A stretch of DNA of 64,000 nt from Thermoanaerobaculia bacterium (GCA_028066595.1 JALCBJ010000017.1:1-64000), one strand, 5' to 3'. Positions 17,275 through 26,480 are shown, counted from the first letter of the stretch. Numbers and translations are program-made. The notes: a model not told the origin generated them from the letters alone.

Positions 17275-17583
17275 CTATCCCCCAAACTTGATGGGGTCGC
17301 CCAGCGAGTCCACCGAGAAGTTGGCCATGATCTGGTGGCCGTTGAAGTCGAGGACTCTGATGTCTTCGCGATCCTCCAAGTCGTCGCGGGCCTGTTTGAA
17401 AGACTGCGGATAAACCGACTCCACTTCTTCGAGATCCACCTGATAGGCGATGAACCGGTCGATGCCCTTGTACCTCAGTTTTTCTAGCAGGCGGTCGTCG
17501 GTGAGCTTGGGGTAGGTGGACAGCACCAGGATGGGTCCTGTGCCGGTGAAGATCAGGTAAGACCGCATACGAGACTTGGGCAT
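17275..17583 (-). CDS. Conserved small cytoplasmic protein, unknown function
   Basis: 102 residues with no signal peptide or membrane segment. It reads 'RSYLIFTGTGPILVLSTYPK' at the start and 'RVLDFNGHQIMANFSVDSLG' near the end. The regular alternation of short strands and charged helices suggests a compact alpha/beta fold. Similar small proteins of this form occur in other bacteria but I cannot assign a role. AAGGAG four bases before ATG 17583 fixes the start. It is transcribed alone, divergent from the next gene. Confidence 0.75.
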   Translation of the reverse strand: MPKSRMRSYLIFTGTGPILVLSTYPKLTDDRLLEKLRYKGIDRFIAYQVDLEEVESVYPQSFKQARDDLEDREDIRVLDFNGHQIMANFSVDSLGDPIKFGG

Positions 17584-17765
17584 GTTGCTCCTTCCGGTTT
17601 TGGCGGCGACAGACAGTTCTGCTCATGGGAATTCTAGCCTCATCCACGCCCGGGCGTCGATCGCTCGGGTGAGCCTGCGCAGAGGTTTCGCCCGCCTGGG
17701 CGGGGCAGGGCACGGTGATACAGTCGGCGTCCATCTCGTCGACCGAACCGAGTACACACACGACC

Positions 17766-18185
17766 ATGAGCCGCGACATCCGGCCGCGCCAGATTCTCTT
17801 CGATCCCACCGCGGAAATCTTCGCCACAGACAGCGGTGGCAGCTTCTTTTTCGCCCTGACCCAGGGAGGCGAAGCCTGGCTTGAGACGGCCGACTACGAC
17901 GAGATCCGGTTCACGGTGTCGCTGTGGAGCCCGGCGAGCAAGACCGTCCTCGATCTGGATCGTTGCTACGCAGAGCTCCGTGGCACCTTCGATCCGGAAG
18001 AAGAACATTGGATGAAGCTGGCGGAGCTGGAGCCGGTGGTGCCGCCGTACGGCGCCGGCGATAGCTTCGACGGCTGGCTGGTTCTGCCGGTGCTCGGCGA
18101 GCGCTGTGGCTTTGCTCTCGCCGGGAGTGGCTTCGACCCTCGCGTTCGGCTACAGATCCGGGCGACGGCCTACCTGGTTCCGTAG
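17766..18185 (+). CDS. Hypothetical protein
   Basis: 139 residues from ATG 17766 (an in-frame codon at 17715 precedes it but adds an unrelated-looking tail). Composition is soluble and beta-rich ('FFFALTQGGEAWLETADYDE', 'GWLVLPVLGERCGFALAGSG'). I recognise no family. It leads a row with an SRPBCC-type gene (19 bases after its stop) and a Ser/Thr kinase gene, all on the same strand, so it may belong with them. Confidence 0.6.
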   Translation: MSRDIRPRQILFDPTAEIFATDSGGSFFFALTQGGEAWLETADYDEIRFTVSLWSPASKTVLDLDRCYAELRGTFDPEEEHWMKLAELEPVVPPYGAGDSFDGWLVLPVLGERCGFALAGSGFDPRVRLQIRATAYLVP

Positions 18186-18204
18186 TCGGCAAGATCAAGG
18201 AGTC

Positions 18205-18645
18205 ATGGGCCGCGAAATCGACATCTCACGCAACATCCTGGCACCGGCCGATACCGTGTGGGAGCTGCTCGAGAAGCCGGTCACCTGGAAGTCTTGGTGG
18301 CCTGAGTGTGAGAACGCGCGCATCCTCGACCGCGGTGCCTTGCGAGAGGGTTCGTCGATCGAAGTCACCCTGCGTCCCGACGCCCGCACGATCGACCTGC
18401 TGCCCACCGTGGATCTGTTCACCATGGGCAAGACGCTGAGCCTGACCCATCGCTCTTGGGCTCTCGCCGCCACCGCCAGTTTCTACCTATCCGCCAAGGA
18501 CAGCGGTACGCATGTTCGTGTACAGGCAGTGGTCGAGGGCCTCGGCGTGCTGTACGCGAGCCTCACGGGGAACGGTACTCTACCGCTTCAGCTCCTCGAC
18601 TCCGCTTTGCGAGGACTAAAACGCACTGCGGAACGCCTGGGTTGA
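18205..18645 (+). CDS. SRPBCC (START/Bet v 1-like) family protein
   Basis: 146 residues. The opening 'ISRNILAPADTVWELLEKPV' followed by 'TWKSWWPECENARIL' is the usual first helix-grip pattern of SRPBCC proteins. The chain ends in a long helix ('LPLQLLDSALRGLKRTAERL') as expected for the fold, which forms a hydrophobic pocket for lipids or other ligands. AAGGAG directly precedes the ATG at 18205. It lies just upstream of the GAF/kinase gene. Confidence 0.75.
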   Translation: MGREIDISRNILAPADTVWELLEKPVTWKSWWPECENARILDRGALREGSSIEVTLRPDARTIDLLPTVDLFTMGKTLSLTHRSWALAATASFYLSAKDSGTHVRVQAVVEGLGVLYASLTGNGTLPLQLLDSALRGLKRTAERLG

Positions 18646-18665
18646 GCGAGGCGAAGAAAGGACGG

Positions 18666-20303
18666 ATGTCCGGCTCCTCGTTCGACGACGACGGTGGCGG
18701 TGTCCGCCCCGATCGACCGTATCGGTTCGACACGAGCAACCTTGAGATCCCGCACTCTGGATCGGTTCGGACAACCGATGTCGACACCTCTGTCGAAGGC
18801 GAGGCCGCCAACCCTCGAGGACGTCTCGGACGGGCCGTGCAAAGACTCTTCTTTCCGGATCAGTGGGCCAAGGAGCAGGTCCTACTCGATCTGATCGAGG
18901 ACTTACCTCTCTGCCGATCCGAGCACGAGTTGGCACGTCGTACCCTTGACGCCGTCGACCAGGCACTCCGGCCAGAGGTGGTGCATCTCTTCGTCCGTCG
19001 GGCCGTACGCTTTCGGTTGCTGCGCTCCACCGACCAGCCCACCGACGGCAAGACACTCCTGCCGGCCGAATTCGGACTGCCAGGATTGGCGGCCGATTGG
19101 CGGGAGCCACGCCACACTTCGTCGATGCCCGACCTCCAGCACGACGAGAGAGCGTGGCTGCGCAGCAGACAGGTGCGCTGGGTGGTTCCACTCTGCCATC
19201 CCGACCCGGAAGTCGGGCTCTGTGGCCTGCTGCTTCTGGGCGCGCGGCAAGGAGGATATTCGCCAGTGCAGCGCGATCTCCTGCAAGCGGTCGCCGGGCG
19301 ATTGGCACTGGAGCTCTTCCGTCAGTTCGAGCGCCTACGTGAGCGCTTGCGTGAACGCCGCGGTCGCGGTGACTGGCTGCTCGAATGCCCGGAGTGCGGA
19401 CGTTGCTACAGCGGCCGCGACTACTTCTGCCGGCACGACGATTCCACCATCGAGCCGACGCTCTTGATCGAGCGCGATGTCGACGGCCGCTATCGCCTGG
19501 AGCAGCGGCTCGGATCTGGCGGTATGGGTCGGGTCTATCGCGCACGCGACCTGGAGGCAGACAGTCCTGTAGCGCTGAAGATCCTCACCGGAGGCGACCG
19601 GGTGGCACTCGGCCGCTTCGCCAACGAGGCGCGCGCCGGACGCAGGATTCGCCACCCCGCGGTGGTCGAGGTGGCAGATTCGGGCACCCTGGGCCGCCAC
19701 GGAGCCTATCTGGTGATGGAGTTCATTCCCGGCGTCACCTTGCGCGAAGCGCTCAAGCGAAGTGGTGCTTTCGATCCAGTCGACCTGGCCGACTGGTTCG
19801 ACGACGTGCTCGCGGGCGTGGCGGCTGCCCACGAAGTGGGTGTCATTCACCGCGATCTGAAACCCGAGAACGTCATGATCGTGGACACCGAGACGAGATG
19901 CCGCGCAACGGTTCTCGATTTCGGCCTCGCCAAGATGCGAGCGTCCGACTCGAATCCGAACACGCTCACAGCTGCCGGCATGGTCCTCGGAACGCTGGCC
20001 TACATGTCGCCGGAGCAACTCCAGGGTGATCGGGTCGACCATCGCTCCGATCTCTACACTCTCGGTGTCCTGGCAGCCGAAGCGCTCACCGGAGACCTAC
20101 CGTTCCAGGCCGAGACCTTGGGAGAAATGCTGCGCAAGGTCGCCGACACGCCCTTCCGAATGAAGGTTCGGAACACGGCCCAAGCAACAGTCGCCGACAT
20201 CCTGGCCAAGGCCCTGGAGAAAGCGGCTGACGATCGCTATCCCGATGTCGCGAGCTTTCGTGGGGAGCTGATTCCGGCGCTTCGGCAGTGCCCCAAGTTC
20301 TGA
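18666..20303 (+). CDS. Ser/Thr protein kinase with N-terminal GAF-like domain and zinc ribbon
   Basis: 545 residues from ATG 18666, which has GAAAGGA just upstream. Residues about 70-225 read like a GAF sensor ('EQVLLDLIEDLPLCRSEHEL' to 'GLCGLLLLGARQGGYSPVQR'), followed by an arginine-rich helix. A short zinc-ribbon-like insert (about 240-260) contains CPECGRC...FCRHD. The kinase domain (about 275-540) has GSGGMGRVY, 'VALKIL', HRDLKPENVM, 'LDFGLAKM', 'GTLAYMSPEQ' and 'DLYTLGVLAAEALTG'. All catalytic residues are present. No membrane helix is seen, so it is probably cytoplasmic. Confidence 0.9.
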   Translation: MSGSSFDDDGGGVRPDRPYRFDTSNLEIPHSGSVRTTDVDTSVEGEAANPRGRLGRAVQRLFFPDQWAKEQVLLDLIEDLPLCRSEHELARRTLDAVDQALRPEVVHLFVRRAVRFRLLRSTDQPTDGKTLLPAEFGLPGLAADWREPRHTSSMPDLQHDERAWLRSRQVRWVVPLCHPDPEVGLCGLLLLGARQGGYSPVQRDLLQAVAGRLALELFRQFERLRERLRERRGRGDWLLECPECGRCYSGRDYFCRHDDSTIEPTLLIERDVDGRYRLEQRLGSGGMGRVYRARDLEADSPVALKILTGGDRVALGRFANEARAGRRIRHPAVVEVADSGTLGRHGAYLVMEFIPGVTLREALKRSGAFDPVDLADWFDDVLAGVAAAHEVGVIHRDLKPENVMIVDTETRCRATVLDFGLAKMRASDSNPNTLTAAGMVLGTLAYMSPEQLQGDRVDHRSDLYTLGVLAAEALTGDLPFQAETLGEMLRKVADTPFRMKVRNTAQATVADILAKALEKAADDRYPDVASFRGELIPALRQCPKF

Positions 20304-20346
20304 TCTAGATCGCGGACAGTCGTCGCCGGGCGTCGAGATCTACCGG

Positions 20347-20889
20347 TCAGCGGAAGCCGCGGCGCAACTCGGTCTTGAAGACTTCGAACTTCTCGTCTGT
20401 CGGCAGCACCACGACGACCCGCTCGATTTTGGTACCGCCTTGCAGATAACGATATACCTCAGTGAGCAGGATCCTGGCACAGCGATCGAGAGGGAACCCG
20501 AAGTTGCCGGTGGCGATGGCCGGCAAGGCTATGGATTTGAGGCCATGGCGGTCAGCGAGTGCGAGGGACGAACGTACCGCACTTTGTAGCTTCCGATCTT
20601 CCTCACCTTCTCCCTGGCGCGGACCGACCGCGTGGATCACGTGAGGCGCCTGCAAGTTTCCCCCTCCGGTAAGAACCGCCGTGCCGGTTGGAGTGTGGCC
20701 GATCCGATCGCATTCTTCCTGGATCGACTGACCGCCCTTGTTCAGGATGGCGCCGGCCACGCCCGAGCCGAGCTGCAGGTCCTCGTTGGCCGCATTGACG
20801 ATCGCGTCTACCGCTAGATCGGTGATGTCGCCTTCGAGAAGCTCGAGCTGAGTACCTTCCAGCTGAATCGACAGGTGTCTGGGTTCCAT
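20347..20889 (-). CDS. Macro-domain protein (O-acetyl-ADP-ribose deacetylase type)
   Basis: 180 residues, a single macro domain: 'LLEGDITDLAVDAIVNAANE' with the ADP-ribose-binding Asp and Asn residues, 'GSGVAGAILNKGG', 'VIHAVGPRQGEG' and 'IALPAIATGNFGFPLDR'. This is the MacroD/YmdB pattern, cytoplasmic enzymes that remove ADP-ribose or deacetylate O-acetyl-ADP-ribose. No ADP-ribosyl transferase or sirtuin gene adjoins it. It is convergent with the kinase gene and stands alone; GGAG lies upstream of the ATG. Confidence 0.92.
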   Translation of the reverse strand: MEPRHLSIQLEGTQLELLEGDITDLAVDAIVNAANEDLQLGSGVAGAILNKGGQSIQEECDRIGHTPTGTAVLTGGGNLQAPHVIHAVGPRQGEGEEDRKLQSAVRSSLALADRHGLKSIALPAIATGNFGFPLDRCARILLTEVYRYLQGGTKIERVVVVLPTDEKFEVFKTELRRGFR

Positions 20890-21049
20890 CTCGAATCGGT
20901 CTCCAATCTACGAACGAATGAGGCGGTGTCTTTTCTTGGCAGGCCTGGAGCTGCAGCGTGGGGGGGACGGGTATCTGCGTAGGAACTATCGATGATATCG
21001 CGGCCTCGGCCCCCGTCTCAAGCTACGCAGCGCGTCCCACGAGGGGTGC

Positions 21050-22918
21050 TCACATCTCTTCGATCGGCTCCAGAGCCAGGAGTCGCATGCCGTTGCCAAG
21101 GGCGGTTCGTGCCGCCTGGACGAGAGCCAACCGCGAAGAGCGGTGGGGCTCGTCGGCATGGAGCACAGGCAGCTCGTGCCAGAACACGTTGAAGCGCTGG
21201 GCTGCGTCGTGGAGGTGGGCAGCCAGGCGCGAGGGGTCGTGGCTGTCGGCAGCGTCGGCCACCACGGCGGGCAAAACGAGAAGATCGCCGACCACCCTCC
21301 ACTCGGCGTCTTCCGTGAGCCGTGTCTCTGAAGGCTGCCGCCAGTCACCGGCCTTCCGCAGGAGGCTTGACATCCGGGCGTAGGTGTACTGAAGGTACGG
21401 GCCGGTCTTGCCTTCGAAGGCGAGGGACGCCTTCGGATCGAATTGAATGTCGGTCTCACGGCCTACGAGCAGGAAGTTGAAGACGATGGCCGCCAGTCCG
21501 ATGGCCTCGGCGCGATTGGCCAGGTCCTCTGGAGAGATCTCGGGCGATCGCTCCAGGATCTCTGCCTTCGCCAGGTCCGCGAGCTCGGCCATGAGGTCGT
21601 CGGCGTCGACCACGGTACCTTCGCGTGACTTCATCTTGCCCTCGGGCAGGTAGACCATGCCGTAGCTGAGGTGGAATACCCCATCGGCCCACTCGAAGCC
21701 GAGAAGACGCAAGGTAGCGACCAGCTGCTGCATGTAGTAGTTCTGCTCCGATCCAATGCAGTAGATCGATCGGTCGAGATCGAAGTCACGGAACTTGATG
21801 GTCGCCAGATTGATGTCCTGAGTAATGTAGAGACCCGTTCCGTCGGCCCGCTGGACTACTTTGTCTTGTAGGTTCTTGCCCAGCTCCGGATGCTTGGACA
21901 AGGGTGCCACGATTGCACCGTTGTCCGCCGTTTCGAACAGACCACGGGCCACGGCGTCGCGGATCACCGCCTTGCCGCCTCGATAGATGTCGCTCTCGTA
22001 GTAGTGCCGATCGAATTCGATACCGAGGCGAGAGTAGGTCGTATCGAAGCCATCGTAGACCCATCGGTTCATGCGGCGCCAGAGTGCCCGCACGTCCTCG
22101 TCTTCGGCTTCCCAACGCTGGAGGAGATCGCGCGCCGCGGACATGAGCTCGGATTCGGCGAGGAACCGCTCTTCCTGCTTCTTCTTGACTCGTTCGTCGA
22201 CAGGATCCGGGTCGTCCTGTTGCGCCAGCCAGCTCTCCCGTTCGTCGCGCAGAGCCTGGTCGAATCTCACGTAGTACTCGCCGACGAAATGATCGCCCTT
22301 TGTGCCCGAAGTCTCGGGGGTGCTTTCAGCTCCCCAGCGTAGGTACGCGACCATGGATTTGGCGATGTGTATTCCGCGATCGTTGATGATGTCGGTGCGG
22401 AACACCTCGGCGCCCTGGGATGCCACCAGATTGGCTACGGCTCGTCCGAGGACGGCGTTTCGAATGTGGCCGAGATGGAGCGGTTTGTTGGTGTTTGGGG
22501 ACACGTACTCCATCATCACTCGCCGGCCATCCTGGCGTTTCGAATGACCGTAGGTCTCCCGGAGCCGCCCGACGTCCTTCAACACGGTGTTCGTCGTGAG
22601 GTCGCGCCGGAGATAGAGATTCAGATAGGGCCCCGCTGCCTCCGCTCGCGCTAGCCACGGGTCGTCCTCTTGCTCCGTTTCGGCATGAAGCGCTTCTGCG
22701 ATCTCGCCGGCGATCTGCGCCGGGCTGCGCCGCCAGGCCTTGGCCAGTGGGAAACAGGCGAAGGCGAAGTCGGCGCCGGTGTGTTCGGGCGCCAGGGTCA
22801 AGAGGATGTCAGGGGCCTCTACGGCGGCGCGAGATGCCGCGGCCAGGCGGTTTGCAAGGTGGTGGTAAGCATCGGCCAACGCCGGGCCGATGGCGGTCTC
22901 GGGAGTCAGGGCTCGCAA
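21050..22918 (-). CDS. argS: Arginyl-tRNA synthetase
   Basis: 622 residues. Signatures in order: N-terminal ArgRS domain; 'VSPNTNKPLHLGHIRNAVLG' containing the HIGH motif (about 150); 'ITQDINLATIKF'; the degenerate KMSKS loop 'KMKSREGTVVDADDLM'; and the C-terminal DALR anticodon-binding domain. The start is TTG at 22918, supported by AGGAG five bases upstream. That site lies across the stop codon of the FHA regulator gene, which ends nine bases before, so the two are probably cotranscribed. Confidence 0.96.
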   Translation of the reverse strand: MRALTPETAIGPALADAYHHLANRLAAASRAAVEAPDILLTLAPEHTGADFAFACFPLAKAWRRSPAQIAGEIAEALHAETEQEDDPWLARAEAAGPYLNLYLRRDLTTNTVLKDVGRLRETYGHSKRQDGRRVMMEYVSPNTNKPLHLGHIRNAVLGRAVANLVASQGAEVFRTDIINDRGIHIAKSMVAYLRWGAESTPETSGTKGDHFVGEYYVRFDQALRDERESWLAQQDDPDPVDERVKKKQEERFLAESELMSAARDLLQRWEAEDEDVRALWRRMNRWVYDGFDTTYSRLGIEFDRHYYESDIYRGGKAVIRDAVARGLFETADNGAIVAPLSKHPELGKNLQDKVVQRADGTGLYITQDINLATIKFRDFDLDRSIYCIGSEQNYYMQQLVATLRLLGFEWADGVFHLSYGMVYLPEGKMKSREGTVVDADDLMAELADLAKAEILERSPEISPEDLANRAEAIGLAAIVFNFLLVGRETDIQFDPKASLAFEGKTGPYLQYTYARMSSLLRKAGDWRQPSETRLTEDAEWRVVGDLLVLPAVVADAADSHDPSRLAAHLHDAAQRFNVFWHELPVLHADEPHRSSRLALVQAARTALGNGMRLLALEPIEEM

Positions 22919-22926
22919 GGGTTCTC

Positions 22927-24747
22927 CTACTTCGAACCGGCCGTCTCTTTTTCGGCCGTCGCGGTCTTCTTGGAGTCAGTCTTCTTGGTAGCGGATTTCG
23001 ATCCGGGAATCGTAATCTCGAGGCTCTTGATACGTCGATACAGCGTCGGTCGTGAAATCTGCAGTTGCTGTGCTGCCAGCGAGGTGTCGCCACCGGTCGC
23101 GTCGAGGGTCGAGATGATCTCATCTCGTTCCACGGCCTCGAGAACCTCTTGGAGGGAGCCGGCCGCGTGCAGCGTCTCTTCGTCCCGGATCGCCACCGAA
23201 AGGCGTCCAGTGTCCAACAGCTCGTCGTTCTCGAGAAAGAGCACAGCGCGGGCGATCTCGTTCTTCAGCTGGCGGATGTTGCCCGGCCACCGGTAGCGCC
23301 GAAGAGCCCGGAGCGCGGCGCGCGAGATGCCGCGCACGCGAATACCGTAGCGGTCGGCTTCCTGCGTGAGGAAGTAGGCCGCCAGGTTCGGGATGTCGCC
23401 ACGACGGTTGCGCAACGGCGGTAGCTCCACCTCCCAAGTGGCGATGCGATGGTAGAGATCTGAGCGGAACGTACCGTCGGCAATCATTTTCTGGATCGGG
23501 CGGTTTGTCGCAGCGATAATCCGAGCTCGCGCAGGGTGCGGGGTGTGGCCGCCGAGTCGGAAGACCTCTTTCTCTTGCAGCACCCTCAGGATCTTGGCTT
23601 GGGTCTCGGGCGCCATGTCCCCGATCTCGTCGAGGAAAAGCGTGCCTTGGTCTGCCGACTCGAACTTGCCGGGTCGCGCTTCGACGCCGGTGGCAACACC
23701 CTTCTCCACGCCGAACAGCTCGGCTTCCAACAAGTCGCGGGGCAGCGATGCGCAGTTGATGGCCACCAGGTGCTGTCCGGCACGGGGCGAGGCGCCGTGG
23801 AGAAAACGAGCCAACACTTCCTTGCCGGTGCCGGACTCGCCGTAGATCATCACGCCGACATCGCCACGTGCCACACGCTCGGCTTGCGCGTAGATCTCCT
23901 CCACGACCGGCTCGACGGTCGGCGGCAGGGGTCGCTCGGCCGGCGTCGCCGACAGGACCGTGCGTGGGGATTCGCCGCCCCGTACTTGATCTGCCAGCGA
24001 TAGCAAAAGGAGCGCCGATTCCACAACGGGCCGATAGTGATCGGCAGCGCTCTTCTTGTAGAAGCAGGTTCGCACCTGACAGCGGCTGGATGCCGCTTCG
24101 ACCCAAGCTTTGTCTCCCTGGCTCTCTTGCTCTCCCTGGGCCGAGTAGAGCACGCCGCGGTCGATTTCCGCGCTCGCCTCACCATCTCCATCGACGGCCG
24201 ATCGGCCGCTCTCGATGATCTCGACCGCAGTGACGGGCATCGTCTCGTAGAGAGCGTGCCCTATCTTCTGTGCTACCTGCTGGCGTTCCGGCGAACGTCG
24301 CAAATGGGAGAGGACCTTCGGCAGATGGTCGAGGGTGAAATGATCTACCGGCGAGAAGCTCTCTGTGTGCTCGCGGAACCCTGGACCGGAGGGTGCTTCT
24401 CCGATGGGGCGAGGGTTCGACTCGTCGCCCATGTCGATGCCCACTTCGAGATCGTCGTCGGGCACTTCTTCCAGCAGCACCACCACCCGTCCGACGACGA
24501 AGATCTCACCTGGCGTCAGATCGACTTGTCGTATGCGCTGGGAGCGCAGCAGCGTGCCGTTGGTCGACCCGAGGTCTTCCAGCTGGGTTTGTTCTCCCTC
24601 GACGGTCACCGCTGCGTGACGGCGCGACACGGTGGCATTGGGTAGGCAGATGTCGCAGGAGGGGTCGGAACCTAAGACGTTGCGGCCTTCCTTGAGGTTC
24701 GCGCGGAAGGTCTGATCGTCAAATCTGGCGAGGACCCGAAAGGCCAT
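22927..24747 (-). CDS. FHA-domain sigma54-type AAA/Fis regulator with altered GAFTGA loop
   Basis: 606 residues. An N-terminal FHA domain (about 20-90: 'LGSDPSCDICLPNATVSRRH', 'DLGSTNGT') reads phosphothreonine. A middle region of about 180 residues follows, then a sigma54-activator AAA domain: Walker A GESGTGKE (about 300), 'GTLFLDEIGDM' and 'RWPGNIRQLKNEI'. The C-terminal Fis-type helix-turn-helix 'TSLAAQQLQISRPTLYRRIK' precedes a Lys/Thr-rich tail. Where typical activators have GAFTGA, this one has GVATGV, losing the Phe that contacts sigma54. AGGAA precedes ATG 24747. The FHA domain suggests control by one of the Ser/Thr kinases (inference). Confidence 0.9.
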   Translation of the reverse strand: MAFRVLARFDDQTFRANLKEGRNVLGSDPSCDICLPNATVSRRHAAVTVEGEQTQLEDLGSTNGTLLRSQRIRQVDLTPGEIFVVGRVVVLLEEVPDDDLEVGIDMGDESNPRPIGEAPSGPGFREHTESFSPVDHFTLDHLPKVLSHLRRSPERQQVAQKIGHALYETMPVTAVEIIESGRSAVDGDGEASAEIDRGVLYSAQGEQESQGDKAWVEAASSRCQVRTCFYKKSAADHYRPVVESALLLLSLADQVRGGESPRTVLSATPAERPLPPTVEPVVEEIYAQAERVARGDVGVMIYGESGTGKEVLARFLHGASPRAGQHLVAINCASLPRDLLEAELFGVEKGVATGVEARPGKFESADQGTLFLDEIGDMAPETQAKILRVLQEKEVFRLGGHTPHPARARIIAATNRPIQKMIADGTFRSDLYHRIATWEVELPPLRNRRGDIPNLAAYFLTQEADRYGIRVRGISRAALRALRRYRWPGNIRQLKNEIARAVLFLENDELLDTGRLSVAIRDEETLHAAGSLQEVLEAVERDEIISTLDATGGDTSLAAQQLQISRPTLYRRIKSLEITIPGSKSATKKTDSKKTATAEKETAGSK

Positions 24748-24807
24748 GAAGATTCCTGCTCGTCGTAGGGGAAGCCGCCGGGAAGAATCGGCGAAGAGCC
24801 ACCTATA

Positions 24808-24823
24808 TTCTCACATCTGAGAA
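24808..24823. promoter_or_regulatory. Perfect inverted repeat in a divergent intergenic region
   Basis: TTCTCA-catc-TGAGAA, six bases per arm. It sits between the divergent FHA regulator and exported-protein genes, about 60 bases from the regulator's ATG and beside a TATA-like tract. It could be an operator or a regulator binding site; no protein is known for it. Confidence 0.35.
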
Positions 24824-25004
24824 CGGATGACACGATTTTCGTGGAAGAGTGAGCGTTTCCGACAACCGTGGTCGTGGCCTCCTCCGGCCGCGGTATGATC
24901 GCGTTTCCAGTAGATTCGCATGGCAGCAGTAACTCTCCTTTGGCAAACCCGAGCCACGTCGGAAGCTCCGACGGATCGATCACGACAGGCGTCCCGGAGT
25001 GACC

Positions 25005-25853
25005 ATGGCCAGCCAACCCCGCAACCCGATCCCTGTACCGTCCCGCCCCGTCGGGACCCGCCTCGCCCGCCGCGGCCAGTGGCCGATCGTCTGCGTTCTG
25101 GCCTTCGCCGCAGCACTCTTGCTCAGTACTGCAGCTACAGCGTATGTCGTGGTCTTGAAAGACGGCACCCAGATCATCACCGCCAAGGAATACGAGCTGG
25201 ACGGTGACCGTGTGATCCTCACGATGCCCAACGGATTGACCACCTCCTACGATGCGTCGGACGTCGACTTCGAGGAGACCGGCAAGATCAACGAAGTTGG
25301 TAAGGGTGGGCGAGCGAGATTTATCGAAGAGAAGGTGCTGGAGGTCGAGGGCGACGACCAGGATCTGATCGACGTCGACGCGTCGATCTCCCAGGTCGTG
25401 GGCCGCGGACTCAGTCTTCCGGAGCCGAAGAAGCGGCAGCCCGTGGCAGAAGGCGGACCGGAGCTGCCCACGACACCTGCCGGGTATGTCGATCTGGCGC
25501 GCGTCCAACGAGAGCCGCTCGCCGACGCGGAAGTGACGTCCGAGGTGCAGGCCTATATGGAAGGTCAGGGTACTTCACTCGGCCTGTTCCAGGGGGTCAA
25601 TGAAGGCCTACCGCTCTTGCTGATCCGCGCCAATACCGAATCCGAAGTCTTCAAGGGGATCCGCGACAGTGCCAGTGCCTTGGTGCAGCTGACGCAGCGC
25701 TTCCCCGATCGTGTCCAGGGTTTCGACATCCTCTTTCTCACGGAGAAGGAGGTCCGCGGCGGACAGTTCAGCATGACGCCGGAGCAGGCACAGCTCATCG
25801 TGTCGGGGCGGCTGGGGCCCCAGTCCTACTTCCTGCGCTACGTAGAGTTCTGA
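25005..25853 (+). CDS. Exported protein of unknown function
   Basis: 282 residues from ATG 25005, with GGAG five bases upstream (GTG 24999 is possible). A basic N terminus is followed by a hydrophobic stretch ('WPIVCVLAFAAALLLSTAAT') that acts as a signal or anchor. Directly after it, 'VVVLKDGTQIITAKEYELDG' and 'ITLMPNG'-like text resemble the small beta-hairpin seen in many exported proteins that begin with a 'lkDG..i...y' strand pair. The rest is soluble alpha/beta with no known motif. It is divergent from the FHA regulator. Confidence 0.7.
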   Translation: MASQPRNPIPVPSRPVGTRLARRGQWPIVCVLAFAAALLLSTAATAYVVVLKDGTQIITAKEYELDGDRVILTMPNGLTTSYDASDVDFEETGKINEVGKGGRARFIEEKVLEVEGDDQDLIDVDASISQVVGRGLSLPEPKKRQPVAEGGPELPTTPAGYVDLARVQREPLADAEVTSEVQAYMEGQGTSLGLFQGVNEGLPLLLIRANTESEVFKGIRDSASALVQLTQRFPDRVQGFDILFLTEKEVRGGQFSMTPEQAQLIVSGRLGPQSYFLRYVEF

Positions 25854-25904
25854 GACCCGAGGATGGTGACTGGAGCACCGAGAGACTGAGAATCGCCGGC
25901 TAGC

Positions 25905-26480
25905 TCATCCCGCGACCACTGTCTCCATCGCGCGGCGAATCTGATGGACGTGCTCCAAGGTGTGGGCGCGTAGCAAGATGCAGTATGCTTTCCAGTCGAA
26001 CGGCTCGAGCCACTCTACGGGTCGGATCGAGCCGTCCTCGTACCTGCACTTCACTACCATGACGATGGTGACTTTGGCGTCGAGTGGGGCGTCGTCGGAA
26101 GCCTGGTCGACCGTGCCGAGCAAGTCTGCGTGGACTCGCCGCAGTCGAGCTACCATCTCGGCCCAATCGATGCTCATCGGATCGGCGGATTGGAGCCCGG
26201 CAGGGATCGGATCGGTTGCGGGAGCTCGGCCGCTGAGTACGGATTCCAGCTCGGCCACCGCGGGGCGATGGCTTTCCACCAGATGATCGACGACCTGCTG
26301 AATCGACCAGGAGTCGGCAGCAGGCTTCTCTCTGGCCTGCGGTTCGGAAATCGATCCGAGCAGATCTTCGAGGTCCGCGAATGTCCTCGCCATCTTGTCG
26401 CGGATGCGATCCTTGGCCGCTTCGGTACCGGCACGGCGAGCGTAGTCGAGGGCGAGCTGCTGTTCGGGTCGTAGCTTCAT
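25905..26480 (-). CDS. DinB-like (four-helix bundle) protein
   Basis: 191 residues from ATG 26480, chosen because GGAG lies six bases upstream and the longer frame (from 26606) adds a low-quality tail. 'DSWSIQQVVDHLVESHRPAV' and the closing 'LLRAHTLEHVHQIRRAMETV' carry the spaced histidines (about 90 and 170 residues in) that bind metal in DinB/YfiT-like proteins. Cytoplasmic. Members include thiol transferases, but most have no known substrate. It follows, on the same strand, the histidine-kinase unit's upstream side without overlap. Confidence 0.8.
   Translation of the reverse strand: MKLRPEQQLALDYARRAGTEAAKDRIRDKMARTFADLEDLLGSISEPQAREKPAADSWSIQQVVDHLVESHRPAVAELESVLSGRAPATDPIPAGLQSADPMSIDWAEMVARLRRVHADLLGTVDQASDDAPLDAKVTIVMVVKCRYEDGSIRPVEWLEPFDWKAYCILLRAHTLEHVHQIRRAMETVVAG

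Noticed and set aside
24672-25508. A 278-codon minus-strand frame over the exported protein and the regulator start
   Set aside because: It overlaps two convincing genes, has no motif and no ribosome binding site.
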